Shown here one piece after another: positions 16,319 to 25,640 of a stretch of 64,000 nucleotides of DNA; the stretch's first letter is position 1, and each line of letters begins with the position of its first letter. The notes beneath the pieces were generated by a model. It did no database searches, was not told where the DNA came from, and saw only the letters and a list, made by a program, of their open reading frames with translations. Origin of the DNA: UBA9300 sp032260385 (GTDB lineage: Bacteria > Bacteroidota > Bacteroidia > Bacteroidales > VadinHA17); contig JAVVEL010000003.1 in the NCBI GenBank assembly GCA_032260385.1, forward strand, positions 1 to 64,000, in the 5' to 3' direction. A program made the position numbers and the translations under genes.

Positions 16319-19129
16319 TTAGAGTTCTATCAGTACCGGATCGCCCAGTCCAAGTTTTTTAAGCTCGGGCACCTGTGTTTTAGCATCACCGGCTATGACA
16401 TAATACATTCTTGACGGGTCAATATACTTATTCACCAGTTCCTTATGTTTGTCGATGGTCAGTCCGCGTACAAAGTCTTCCTCTTTCTTTATATAGTCAA
16501 GTGGCAAATCATACTGGCTGATGTCGTTAAGCATTGACAGCAGAGAGCCCTGTGTTTCAAAAGCACGGGCATTTGATTTAAGAAGTGCCTCCCTGGTAAA
16601 ATCAATATCCTCCTGTGAAATGCCGTCACGATATTTCTCCATTTCATCCTTAAAGATCTGCACAGATTCGAGGGTTGCGGTTGTTCTTACACTTGAGCTT
16701 GCAGTGAAGTTCCCTGTATATGAATCTCCGGAGAAGCCGGTGCGTGCCCCGTAGGTATACCCTTTTTCCTCCCTGAGTATCAGGTTCACAATACCATTAA
16801 ATGAACCTCCCAGCTTATAATTGGCAACGTAGGCGGGGTAGTAGTCGGTATGACTCCTGGGTATTGACAGGTTACCTATCATAATAACCGACTGCTTGGC
16901 CCCGGGGAAGTCAACAAAATAAATCTTTGACCGGTCGGGGTTGTCCGGGATTTTTATTTCAGGCAGTGTAAGGTCTTTTTTCTCCCACCTTTTTTCCAGT
17001 GAAGTAAGGGCTGCCTCCACCCTTTCGCGATCGATATCACCTACTATATGGAAACTGGCTAGTGAGGGAGATAATTTAGTATTGTAAAATTCCTTAAGGT
17101 CATCCATGCTTATTCCCGGCACTGTTTCTTCAGTTCCGCCAGAGGGCACAGAAAAGATATGATTCTCTCCATACATAAGCCTGCTGAGCACACGCGAGGC
17201 CATATAATTCGGATTAGCCCTGTTCCTGGGGAAGGAATTTATAACACTTTCTCTGGCCAGTTCAAATTCAGTGGTGTCCCACCTTGGTTCCATAAGCATC
17301 TCTTCAACAAGAGCTATTGTCTTCTCAAAATTCCTTGACAGGGTATTGACAGATATCATTATTGACTCACCCGTGGCGCGTATGCGGATTGATGCTCCCA
17401 AGAGGTCAATAGCTTCTTCCAGTTCTTCAGGTGTTTTATTTGCGGTGCCTTCATTCATAAGTTGTGCCATCAGGCTTGCCGTTCCGGCCTTATCCAGGTC
17501 TTCCAGCAGGTGAGAGCCTTCAATTTCAAGGTTATAGCTTACCAGGGGCAGCTCATCATGTTTTATTCCAAACAGTCTTATCCCGTTATCCAGTTCACCG
17601 GTCCATATTTCCGGCAGGCTTAGTTCAGGGTCAGGGCCTATAGCAGGTATTACTGACCTGTCAAAGCTGGTCTCTGTTTTTTGGATTATTTCCTCTTCTG
17701 CCACCAATGATTGATCAACCTCTGTTGCTTCAAGCACATTTTCTTCCACTATGCCGGCATCAACTGATCCTCCGGCAATCAGATCAACTTTCCCTTTTGG
17801 CACAAAACTGCTTGCCACAAAGGGTTTTCCCTTGATATATTTCTCGTAAACCCTCATGATATCATCGAGGGTAACCGATTGAATACGTGCAAGGTCTTCG
17901 GTCAGAAAGCCTGGATCACCTGCATATTCATTATAGCGTGCCAGCTGGAAGGACTTACCAAGCACCGAGCTCATACCATTATAGAATTGTGTTTCAACCC
18001 CGGCCTTAATCCTTTCAAGGTCATTTTCGGTGATCCCTTCTTCTTCGAAGAGGGCAAATGCCTCATTAAAGGCTTCTTCAACGTCAGAAAGTGAAATGCC
18101 GGGAAAGGCATTAACAGAAATACTGAATTTCCCGGCCAGTTCCGTTGAACTATTATATACCCTGGCCCGGGAGGTCATTTTTTTATCTTTAACAAGGACT
18201 TTATAGAAGGGGGCTTTTTTACCGCTGCCCAGGAGCTGCCCAAGGAAATCGAGGGCATAGGAATCGGGATGATACTGTTCAACGGTAGGCCATACCATTG
18301 TTAGTTCAGGAGTACGGGCAAAATTATCTTCATGGTATAATCTTTTAGTTTCCTCCAGAGTCACAGGCATCGGATCCAGGTCTTCCACCTTTTCGCCTCC
18401 GGGTATCTCGCCAAAATATTTATTTACCAGTGTTTTTATTTCCTCTTTGTCAAAGTCGCCTGCAATTGTCAGGGTGGCGTTATTGGGCACATAGTAGGTT
18501 GCATGGAATTCCTTGACATCTTCCACTGTTGCATGGAAAAGATCTTCCATCTCTCCTATTACCTGCCAGGAATAGGGGTGACCTTCGGGGAAGAGGTTTT
18601 TATCAATTACATAATTTGTATGTCCGTAGGGCCTGTTATCATTGCTCTGCCTCTTTTCATTCTGTACCACATTCTGCTGGTTTGCAAAGGCAGATTCGGT
18701 TACTGTATTGCCCAGGTAGCCCATACGGTCAGATTCAGCCCACAGCACCATTTCAATAGCATTTTTAGGTACAACCTCATAGTATATGGTACCATCCTTA
18801 TTGGTTCCGCCGTTCAATGTTCCGCCGGCTCCCTGTATAAGTTTAAAAAACTGGTCCTGTCCAACGTTTTCAGACTGCTGGAACATCATGTGTTCGAAGA
18901 GGTGGGCGAAGCCTGTGCGCCCTGGCACTTCGCGGTTTGAACCAACGTGATACTGAATGGCCACCGCCACAATAGGATCCGATTTATCCTGGTGGAGAAT
19001 TACATCCAAACCGTTGTCAAGCCGGTATTTTTCATAGTCTATTTTCAATTCACTTTGTTTTTCCTGCGGTGAACAGCCGCCCAGTAAAAGGGCTATGGTT
19101 CCTGCAAAAATTAAAAGATGTGTTTTCAT
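16319..19129 (-). CDS. M16 family zinc peptidase, lipoprotein
   Basis: A 936-residue insulinase/pitrilysin-type protease made of two fused M16 halves. The lipoprotein signal MKTHLLIFAGTIALLLGGC puts it in the cell envelope (Cys at about 19). The first half has the inverted zinc motif HLFEH at 76-80 and the downstream Glu in NVVQNEKRQS, so it is catalytic. The second half (from about residue 510) has the same fold (LMAQLMNEGTANKTPEELEEAIDLLG) without HxxEH, the usual non-catalytic partner half. It probably degrades peptides in the periplasm. It is monocistronic, with a clear terminator after it. Confidence 0.93.
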   Translation of the reverse strand: MKTHLLIFAGTIALLLGGCSPQEKQSELKIDYEKYRLDNGLDVILHQDKSDPIVAVAIQYHVGSNREVPGRTGFAHLFEHMMFQQSENVGQDQFFKLIQGAGGTLNGGTNKDGTIYYEVVPKNAIEMVLWAESDRMGYLGNTVTESAFANQQNVVQNEKRQSNDNRPYGHTNYVIDKNLFPEGHPYSWQVIGEMEDLFHATVEDVKEFHATYYVPNNATLTIAGDFDKEEIKTLVNKYFGEIPGGEKVEDLDPMPVTLEETKRLYHEDNFARTPELTMVWPTVEQYHPDSYALDFLGQLLGSGKKAPFYKVLVKDKKMTSRARVYNSSTELAGKFSISVNAFPGISLSDVEEAFNEAFALFEEEGITENDLERIKAGVETQFYNGMSSVLGKSFQLARYNEYAGDPGFLTEDLARIQSVTLDDIMRVYEKYIKGKPFVASSFVPKGKVDLIAGGSVDAGIVEENVLEATEVDQSLVAEEEIIQKTETSFDRSVIPAIGPDPELSLPEIWTGELDNGIRLFGIKHDELPLVSYNLEIEGSHLLEDLDKAGTASLMAQLMNEGTANKTPEELEEAIDLLGASIRIRATGESIMISVNTLSRNFEKTIALVEEMLMEPRWDTTEFELARESVINSFPRNRANPNYMASRVLSRLMYGENHIFSVPSGGTEETVPGISMDDLKEFYNTKLSPSLASFHIVGDIDRERVEAALTSLEKRWEKKDLTLPEIKIPDNPDRSKIYFVDFPGAKQSVIMIGNLSIPRSHTDYYPAYVANYKLGGSFNGIVNLILREEKGYTYGARTGFSGDSYTGNFTASSSVRTTATLESVQIFKDEMEKYRDGISQEDIDFTREALLKSNARAFETQGSLLSMLNDISQYDLPLDYIKKEEDFVRGLTIDKHKELVNKYIDPSRMYYVIAGDAKTQVPELKKLGLGDPVLIEL

Positions 19130-19268
19130 TTTTTTATCAGTTTGATTATAGATATAGATTAAGATGATGCTAATTTAGGAAAAACTCCTGGTATTAAGAT
19201 AGAATAATGAATATCGATTAGTAAATTACGCAAAAAATTACTTAAATCTTAATTTAAAATTTTAATTT

Positions 19269-19721
19269 TTGTACAATAAAAACAAATACAAACCAGCAGT
19301 TAAAAGCAAGTACCTCATTCTTATCTCGGGATTGATGTGGACCGGCATAGGTATTATGCTGATCAGCCTGGCCTTAACCTGGTTAATTGAACATGAATAT
19401 GACAAAAACTGGATATACATTATATCCGGCATAATATTGGCTCTTGTTATTCATCATTTTGGATTCCTGAAAATAGTCGACAAAAACCTGGGAAGGATAA
19501 AATCCCTTGATCCCAGAAGCTGTGTATTTGCCTTTATGTCATGGAAAAGCTATATGCTGGTTATTATTATGATTACAATGGGTATACTGCTTAGGCATTC
19601 TCCAGTACCCCAGAATCTGCTATCTATAATTTATATTGGGATAGGCCTTGCACTGGTATTATCAAGTATGAGATATTTAAGAGTTTTTATTAAGACGGTG
19701 TTCAAAGCAAAGAACCACTGA
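19269..19721 (+). CDS. four-helix membrane protein of unknown function
   Basis: A 150-residue protein with about four transmembrane segments (near 17-38, 47-64, 92-110 and 115-133) and basic loops. The start is a TTG at 19269 giving MYNKNKYKPAVKSKYLIL; the next ATG would cut into the first helix, so TTG is preferred. I do not recognise a named family; small conserved membrane proteins of this shape occur in Bacteroidota. It is divergent from the M16 peptidase across an AT-rich 139-bp gap. Confidence 0.65.
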   Translation: MYNKNKYKPAVKSKYLILISGLMWTGIGIMLISLALTWLIEHEYDKNWIYIISGIILALVIHHFGFLKIVDKNLGRIKSLDPRSCVFAFMSWKSYMLVIIMITMGILLRHSPVPQNLLSIIYIGIGLALVLSSMRYLRVFIKTVFKAKNH

Positions 19722-19795
19722 TTTTTACAGGTACTTTCATCGAGTTAACGTTTACCCGGCATTTAAGTGATGTCAATATTGCCAGCCGGGTTACG

Positions 19796-20355
19796 TCATT
19801 TCACATACAGATGATTTCTCAGCCTTATGTCTTTAGAGGAGCTGCCAGGTTCTACAACTCTTTGAAGTTCAGTATCAAGCATAGATAATTCATCGAAGCC
19901 AAGTTTGAATTCAACTGTTCTTTCTTCACCCGGTTCCAGGCTTATCCTTTTAAAGCCCTTAAGTTCCTTAACAGGTCTGGCCAGGGAGGCAAGCTGGTCC
20001 CTTATATACAATTGAACAACCTCATCCCCCGGTCTTTCACCCGTGTTTTTAATCTTAATACATCTGCAACTGCATAGCCTCCCATATCCCCGGGATACCA
20101 GGCTTCAACTATACCGTTCACATTATCCATCCATTCTGACATAGTAATTGCCGACCCTCCTATCAGGACAACTACCACGGGCACGCCCGTGCTGGATATA
20201 CGGTTAATCATTTCCTCCTGCCTGCCCGGTAAGCCTAATATAGCCCTGTCCTGAAACCCGCCTTCCTCTATACCTGCTGCAACCCGGGGCATATTGAATA
20301 CTGTAGCTGTTTCCGGCCCTTTCTCTGATACCCTCTAGAATGGATATTTTTCGTG
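19796..20355 (-). pseudogene. decayed GH3 beta-glucosidase remnant
   Basis: Pieces of a family 3 glycoside hydrolase C-terminus follow one another in the right order but in different frames. They are ISILEGIRERAG ... YAPGC (about 20350-20285); the core DRAILGLPGRQEEMINRI ... VVVVLIGGSA ... IVEAWYPGDMGGYAVADVL (about 20280-20065); and the fibronectin-III-like part NTGERPGDEVVQLYIRD ... RPVKELKGFKRISLEPGE ... RVVEPG (about 20050-19845), ending SSSKDIRLR. Stretches normally lying between these pieces are missing, so at least three internal deletions have occurred. The catalytic N-terminal barrel is gone. It cannot encode an active enzyme. Confidence 0.88.
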
Positions 20356-20445
20356 AGTATTGAGTAAGTGAAACAAAGATAAACAAAACAGAAGCTCAAG
20401 ATGCTAAAGTAATTTTTCTTAATTTGCATGCTTAAAATTATAATG

Positions 20446-21156
20446 ATGCTCAACACCGGTACACTTATAAACAAAACACTTTCATTGTTAAATACTTATT
20501 CAGACCAGTACAGGAAAGGGCTTTCGGAATGGTATTTCCCCACTTCGATGAAGGTAATCGGTCTTAAGTCTGAGGATCTGAAAAAGGTTATTAAAATTAT
20601 AAGGAATGATATAGCCGGGGAGGATAGCGGTCAGATAATACGCCTGTGCAAGGAGATGGCACTGGCGGGTATCTTTGAAGTACAGCAGGTAGCTTTTGGT
20701 TTGCTTAACAAGAAATACAGGATAATTGAACAGCTTGAACTGAATGATGTCCTTGTGCTGGCTACCTACATGGACAACTGGGCTTCAACAGATTCCTTCG
20801 GAACACAGGTAAGCGGACCTGCTTGGAGGCTGGGGTGCATAAGTGACGATGATGTTAAGAAATGGGCTTCCTCTGCTGACAGGTGGTGGAGGCGCATTGC
20901 CCTTGTTTCAACAGTGGCATTGAACCTTAAGTCGCAAAAGGGTGAAGGTGATACCGGCCGCACCTTAATGATATGCGAAATGCTTCTGGGAGACAGGGAC
21001 GACATGGTAATCAAAGCTCTTTCATGGGCTCTCAGGGAATTATCAAAACGATATCCCGGGGAAACGGCTGAATTTATTGAAAGCCATAAGGATGTCCTTG
21101 CGGGCAGGGTTATCCGTGAAGTAACAAGAAAGCTACTTACAGGCAGAAAGAACTGA
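20446..21156 (+). CDS. AlkD-like DNA alkylation repair protein
   Basis: A HEAT-repeat DNA glycosylase-like protein of the AlkD/AlkC superfamily, about 236 residues. Helical repeats run through the whole length. The family block YMDNWASTDSFGTQVSGPAW and SADRWWRRIALVSTVAL (tryptophan/arginine DNA-contact helix) are present, then DMVIKALSWALRELSKRYPG. AlkD removes bulky or cationic alkylated bases without flipping them. Three in-frame ATGs sit at 20428, 20443 and 20446; the last gives the most family-like start. It is convergent with the PurF homologue (5 bp between stops). Confidence 0.85.
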   Translation: MLNTGTLINKTLSLLNTYSDQYRKGLSEWYFPTSMKVIGLKSEDLKKVIKIIRNDIAGEDSGQIIRLCKEMALAGIFEVQQVAFGLLNKKYRIIEQLELNDVLVLATYMDNWASTDSFGTQVSGPAWRLGCISDDDVKKWASSADRWWRRIALVSTVALNLKSQKGEGDTGRTLMICEMLLGDRDDMVIKALSWALRELSKRYPGETAEFIESHKDVLAGRVIREVTRKLLTGRKN

Positions 21157-21161
21157 TCTTT

Positions 21162-22565
21162 TCAATAATGGCTGCTCCCATCCCAGCAATGGGTACATAA
21201 CTGCTCCTTAGGAAGGCCTATGGACTCAACCAGATCATTAAGATCCTGGTAAATAAGAGAATCAATTCCAAGGTCTTCTGCAATCTTTTCCACCATGGCC
21301 CTGTACTTCTCTGATGCAGAATCGGCATATTCCCTGAGATTCTTTTCAGAGCCTTCGAGTTGTTTGATGGCCTTCCTGCTGGCCAGCTCCATCGTGGAAC
21401 GTGACTGTGAAAAGTTCAGGAAATTGCATGGGAAGGTAAGGGGCGGACAGGCTATTCTCATATGAACCTCTGTGGCACCTGCCTTTCTGAGATCTTTAGT
21501 ATTGTCTTTCAATTGAGTACCCCTCACTATTGAGTCATCACAAAATATCAGTCTTTTACCTTTAATAAGCGATTTAACAGGAATAAGTTTCATTTTAGCA
21601 ACCAGGTCTCTCATCTCCTGGTTTTGCGGCATAAAGCTCCTGGGCCAGGTAGGAGTGTATTTTGAGTAGGGACGTGCATAGGGCAGGTGTTTCTCATTGG
21701 CATAGCCAATAGCATGTCCAATACCGGAGTCGGGTATCCCTGCTACCAGGTCGGCCTCAACGCTGTCGCGCCTGGCAAGGGCAGCTCCGCAGCGATACCT
21801 GCACTGTTCAACATTTATACCCTCATAATCGGAAGATGGATAGCCATAATAAACCCAGAGGAAGGCACATATCTGCATTTTTTTTCTCCGTTTCCTCATG
21901 GTCCTGAACCCTGAGGCCGTAATTTCAACTATTTCTCCCGGCCCCATGCAATAGACTTCTTCAAAACCCGTGTTGGGAAAGCATGTCGTTTCCGAGGCCA
22001 CAGCAAAGGCATTTTCCTTTTTACCAATGTGAACGGGAGTACGTCCCAGCTTGTCACGCGCCGCAATAATCCTGTCATCAGTGAGAATTATAAGCGAGCA
22101 TGAGCCTTTAACCTTATCAAAAACATTTTCTATGCCGGCCACAAAATCATATTCTTCACATATGAGGTTTGCAACAACTTCTGTGGGATTTACATTCCCT
22201 TCGAAATTTTCCGTAAAATGTTTTCGATCTGTCAGGAAATAGGTTTCCAGTTCTTCTATATTAATCATCCGGCACACGGTAGCTATGGCAAAGCGACCAA
22301 GGTGAGAATTAAACATTATTGGCTGCGGATCGGTATCGCTTATAACACCAATGCCCTGCCGTCCGCTGAACTTAGCCAGGTCATCTTCAAACTTGGTCCT
22401 GAAATAGCTGTTTTCCAGGCTGTGTATAGTACGCTGAAACCCATCTTTCCGGTTGTAAAACACAAGGCCTGCCCTCCTGGTACCCAGATGAGAATTATAA
22501 TCAGTACCGTAGAATACATCCTTAACCGTATCACTCTTTGCAATAGCTCCGAAAAAACCGCTCAT
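21162..22565 (-). CDS. PurF-like phosphoribosyltransferase with degenerate glutaminase domain
   Basis: A 467-residue homologue of glutamine PRPP amidotransferase. The C-terminal phosphoribosyltransferase half is intact, with the PRPP motif LIFCDDSIVRGTQL at 339-352, the pyrophosphate-loop region VAGIPDSGIGHAIGYA near 274-289, and cysteines at 380 and in LCTHCWDG near the end as in Fe-S PurFs. The Ntn glutaminase half is present but damaged: the N-terminal Cys is Ser (MSGFFG), the HNG oxyanion segment is replaced (FAIATVCRMINIEEL) and the GHVRYST segment reads GVISDTDP. Glutamine hydrolysis is therefore unlikely. It may use ammonia or have a different role; a canonical purF should exist elsewhere. 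Confidence 0.88.
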   Translation of the reverse strand: MSGFFGAIAKSDTVKDVFYGTDYNSHLGTRRAGLVFYNRKDGFQRTIHSLENSYFRTKFEDDLAKFSGRQGIGVISDTDPQPIMFNSHLGRFAIATVCRMINIEELETYFLTDRKHFTENFEGNVNPTEVVANLICEEYDFVAGIENVFDKVKGSCSLIILTDDRIIAARDKLGRTPVHIGKKENAFAVASETTCFPNTGFEEVYCMGPGEIVEITASGFRTMRKRRKKMQICAFLWVYYGYPSSDYEGINVEQCRYRCGAALARRDSVEADLVAGIPDSGIGHAIGYANEKHLPYARPYSKYTPTWPRSFMPQNQEMRDLVAKMKLIPVKSLIKGKRLIFCDDSIVRGTQLKDNTKDLRKAGATEVHMRIACPPLTFPCNFLNFSQSRSTMELASRKAIKQLEGSEKNLREYADSASEKYRAMVEKIAEDLGIDSLIYQDLNDLVESIGLPKEQLCTHCWDGSSHY

Positions 22566-22714
22566 AGCTAAAAAATTTGTTGCGCAATTGAAGCCAATAA
22601 AATAGGCATTGCTGCCGTTATTACTATCAATATTTAATAAATGTTATAAAGATTTTTTAAACCAGGGTGCAGATAATTTCGTAACTTTGTGTGCTTAAAC
22701 AGAATATTAAAAAA

Positions 22715-23626
22715 ATGGAAGAAGACAAGAATCTTGTTAAACCTGAAAGCGGTGTTCAGAAACGGAATAAAACAAGGACAATACTGGCAGTTCTGGCCGG
22801 TGTCCTTGGCACTATACTTGCCGCCATGGTAATATTATATTTCCTTCAGCGCAACAGCATGATAGAGATGGAGAATCTCCTTACCGAACAGAAGGATTCT
22901 CTTACCAATGAGCTTATCATGCTCAAGCATGGATATGATACCCTTAAAACCGATAACGACACCCTTAATGCCAGGCTTGATGAAGAAAGGCAAAAAATTG
23001 AGCGCCTCCTTGCCATTAATGCCTCCAATGTACAAACCATAAGGACCTATCGTAAGGAGATAGGAACCATGCGTGAGATAATGAAAAGCTATATAGTTCA
23101 GATTGATTCGCTGAATACAAGAAACCAGCTTCTGATGGCAGAAAATACGGAAATAAAAGAGCAGATCAGGCAGGTGGAGCAATCGAATATTGTCCTTTCC
23201 CAGGAAAAGAACGAACTAAGCACAAAGGTTGAGGTAGCTTCAGTAATAAAAGCGCGTGAAATAATACCCCTGACCCTGAACAAGAAGCGCAAGGATACAG
23301 ACAGGCTGGACCGATTTGAAAAGCTGGAGGTCTCTTTTATATTGAATGAGAATCCTATTGTCGAAGCAGGAAAGAAAACCGTTTATATGAGAGTTACCAG
23401 GCCCGATGGTCTGGTAATAACCAATTCTCCGGATAATCTTTTCGAGGTTGAGGGTGAAAGAATGATATTCACCGAGAATCGCACTGTTGAATACCTCAAC
23501 AAGGATGTAGAAATGAGTATTTTCGTTGACAACAACGGTGATTTTATTGAAGGCACATACATGGTAGACCTTTTTCTTGAAGGCCATAATATTGGTTCAA
23601 GCAGCTTTATGCTCAAAAGCCGCTAA
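22715..23626 (+). CDS. membrane-anchored coiled-coil protein
   Basis: A 303-residue protein: a short basic cytoplasmic head, one transmembrane helix (about 20-43), a long coiled coil (about 45-175, heptads of L/I with many E, K, N) and a C-terminal beta-rich domain (about 185-300: FEKLEVSFILNENPIVEAGKKTVYMRVTRPDG ... YMVDLFLEGHNIGSSSF). I know it only as a conserved Bacteroidota hypothetical. The ATG at 22715 is chosen because a -7 element TAACTTTG at 22682-22689 places the transcript start between it and the alternative GTG at 22691. The 3' end overlaps hemW by 4 bp, convergently. Confidence 0.75.
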   Translation: MEEDKNLVKPESGVQKRNKTRTILAVLAGVLGTILAAMVILYFLQRNSMIEMENLLTEQKDSLTNELIMLKHGYDTLKTDNDTLNARLDEERQKIERLLAINASNVQTIRTYRKEIGTMREIMKSYIVQIDSLNTRNQLLMAENTEIKEQIRQVEQSNIVLSQEKNELSTKVEVASVIKAREIIPLTLNKKRKDTDRLDRFEKLEVSFILNENPIVEAGKKTVYMRVTRPDGLVITNSPDNLFEVEGERMIFTENRTVEYLNKDVEMSIFVDNNGDFIEGTYMVDLFLEGHNIGSSSFMLKSR

Positions 23627-24750
23627 GCCATCATAAGTTCTGAAATGATATTATCGGAAATCATCTTGCCCTGGTCGGTCAGCACAAGTTGATTTCCTTT
23701 TTTTGTGATCATGCCATATTTCACGAAACGTGTGGCCAGGTTATTGAGATAGTCACGGCTTTCCTTATTTATTTTCTCTTCCACAAGGTCAAGATTTATA
23801 CCCCACATGGTTCTTAATGAAGTCATGATATATTCATTATACCTGTCTTTCATAGTGAGAATCTCAACTGTTCCCGGGATTTTATCCTGATCAAGCGATT
23901 TTAAATAGGTCTGCAGGTCTGCAACATTCCATTGCCGGCTGTCGCCGTTGTATGAATGCGCAGAGGGGCCAAGTCCGAGGTAGGGCTCCTGTCTCCAGTA
24001 ATTGGTATTATGAACCGAAAAATAACCATCCCTGCAGAAATTTGAAATTTCATACTGAATAAATCCTTGCTTTCTGCAAGTTTCTGTCAGTACATTAAAT
24101 TGCTTTTCACTTTCTCCTTCATGAATTTCCTTAATTTCACCGGCCTTTTTCATCTTACCGAAAACCGTAGCTTTTTCAATTGTCAGATGATAGGCTGAGA
24201 GATGCTTAATATCCATGTTCAGAGTCTTTTGCAAACCCTCTTTCCATTGTTTTTGGGTCATGCCCGGAATTCCATAAATAATATCTGCGGATATGTTTTC
24301 TATTCCCGAAGCTATTATATCATCAAGCGCTTCTTCTGCCATGGCTGCAGAATGCCTCCTGTTCAGGAATTTCAGTATGTTGTCATCCCATGATTGTATA
24401 CCAAGGCTTATCCTGTTTATTCCGGCTTTTTTTAAATCCCTTGCATAAACCCTGCTTATATCGTCGGGATTGGCTTCCATTGTAATTTCTGCACTTTCAG
24501 AAATACCAAATACATTATCCAGTTTTTCAAGTATATCCCTTATCTGGGCGGCGGTGAGTACAGAAGGGGTACCTCCTCCGAGGTAAACCGTTTTTACTTC
24601 ATTCTTCTCAAGATAATCCTTCTGCAAGACCATCTCCTTCGCAAGGGCATTCAAATATCTCCCGGCCATACCTGTATCCAGTGTCTTGTAGAAATCACAA
24701 TAATGGCATTTTTTCTTGCAGAAAGGGATATGGATATAAATACCGGCCAT
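23623..24750 (-). CDS. hemW: radical SAM haem chaperone HemW
   Basis: A 375-residue radical SAM protein, long annotated as oxygen-independent coproporphyrinogen oxidase and now known as a haem-binding chaperone (HemW). The 4Fe-4S motif CKKKCHYC at 11-18 is the CxxxCxxC of the family, with the GGGTPS motif near 60. The C-terminal HemN_C-like part (NEYIMTSLRTMWGINL) is present. True HemN enzymes are longer and have an extra N-terminal cysteine. It sits 8 bp after the stop of the Rrf2 regulator on the same strand, consistent with one rpiB-rrf2-hemW unit. Confidence 0.92.
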   Translation of the reverse strand: MAGIYIHIPFCKKKCHYCDFYKTLDTGMAGRYLNALAKEMVLQKDYLEKNEVKTVYLGGGTPSVLTAAQIRDILEKLDNVFGISESAEITMEANPDDISRVYARDLKKAGINRISLGIQSWDDNILKFLNRRHSAAMAEEALDDIIASGIENISADIIYGIPGMTQKQWKEGLQKTLNMDIKHLSAYHLTIEKATVFGKMKKAGEIKEIHEGESEKQFNVLTETCRKQGFIQYEISNFCRDGYFSVHNTNYWRQEPYLGLGPSAHSYNGDSRQWNVADLQTYLKSLDQDKIPGTVEILTMKDRYNEYIMTSLRTMWGINLDLVEEKINKESRDYLNNLATRFVKYGMITKKGNQLVLTDQGKMISDNIISELMMA

Positions 24751-24758
24751 ATTAAATA

Positions 24759-25196
24759 TCAGTATAAAGCATTAAAATTACGTGCTGTTGTTACCAGTTC
24801 AAATACGCTTTTATTTTCAAAGAGTTTTTCAATCTCCCGCCTGGGTTTTACATAATCATCATGAAGGGTACACTTAGTCCTTGATCTTTCATTACTCACA
24901 CAATTATAATTATGTAACACACACCTGTGAAATACATCATCTCCGTCAATAGCCTTAACCACTTCGATAATATATATCTCCTGCGGCTCACGTGCAAGAG
25001 AAAATCCCCCGTGAAGCCCCTTTGAAGAATTAAGTATCTTCTTTTTTACCATTTGCTGAAGGATCTTTGCAAGGAAGGGCATCGGCAGGCTGAGATCATC
25101 AGAAATCTTTTTTATACCGATATTCTCTCCATATTTACTGTTACCTGCAATGTAGACTACAGCTCTTATACCATATTTACAGGTGCTTGAAAGCAT
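24759..25196 (-). CDS. Rrf2-family Fe-S type transcriptional regulator
   Basis: A 145-residue winged-helix regulator of the Rrf2 family (IscR/NsrR/CymR). The N-terminal helix-turn-helix is normal (SSTCKYGIRAVVYIA, then ISDDLSLPMPFLAKILQQMVKKKILNSSKGLHGGF). Three cysteines at 92, 99 and 109 occupy the region that ligates the 2Fe-2S or 4Fe-4S cluster in IscR/NsrR, although the spacing differs from C-x5-C-x5-C. It probably senses Fe-S status, redox or NO. It starts immediately after the rpiB stop with no gap, so the two are translated from one message. Confidence 0.88.
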   Translation of the reverse strand: MLSSTCKYGIRAVVYIAGNSKYGENIGIKKISDDLSLPMPFLAKILQQMVKKKILNSSKGLHGGFSLAREPQEIYIIEVVKAIDGDDVFHRCVLHNYNCVSNERSRTKCTLHDDYVKPRREIEKLFENKSVFELVTTARNFNALY

Positions 25197-25640
25197 CTAA
25201 ACTCTTTTTAAGGGTATTTTATCTATTCTTCTTTTATGCCTTCCCCCGTCAAAATCTGTTTCCAGAAATGTTTTAACTATCAACAGGGCTTCGGCCCCGG
25301 AAACAAACCTTCCGGGTAAAGAACACATATTTGCATCATTATGAGCCCTGGCAAGCTTGCTTATTTCTTCGTTCCAGCACAGCGCACACCTTATTCCCGG
25401 GTATTTATTTGCCGTCATTGACATGCCATTACCACTCCCACATACTGTAAAACCTATGTCAAACAAGCCTGCTTCAACCGCTCTGGCGGCAGGGTGAATA
25501 AAATCAGGATAATCATTGCTTTCAGGAGAATGGCAACCAAAATCATTAATTTCATATCCGTAATCAATAATATATTTCTTTATTATTTCCTTTATGTAAT
25601 AACCTGCATGATCAGCTGCAAGAGCAATTTTTTTCTTCAT
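25197..25640 (-). CDS. rpiB: ribose 5-phosphate isomerase B
   Basis: RpiB interconverts ribulose 5-phosphate and ribose 5-phosphate in the non-oxidative pentose phosphate pathway. The length of 147 residues is normal. Motifs: substrate-binding DHAGYYIKE at 10-18, the catalytic Cys67 in VCGSGNGMSMTANKYPGIRCA, and the His in NDANMCSLPGRF. It is the first gene of the rpiB-rrf2-hemW unit, reading away from the large non-coding gap that separates it from nadA. Confidence 0.95.
   Translation of the reverse strand: MKKKIALAADHAGYYIKEIIKKYIIDYGYEINDFGCHSPESNDYPDFIHPAARAVEAGLFDIGFTVCGSGNGMSMTANKYPGIRCALCWNEEISKLARAHNDANMCSLPGRFVSGAEALLIVKTFLETDFDGGRHKRRIDKIPLKRV

Noticed and set aside
18503..18940. 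145-codon plus-strand frame inside the M16 peptidase gene
   Set aside because: Antisense to the catalytic half of the peptidase, with no recognisable domain or start context.
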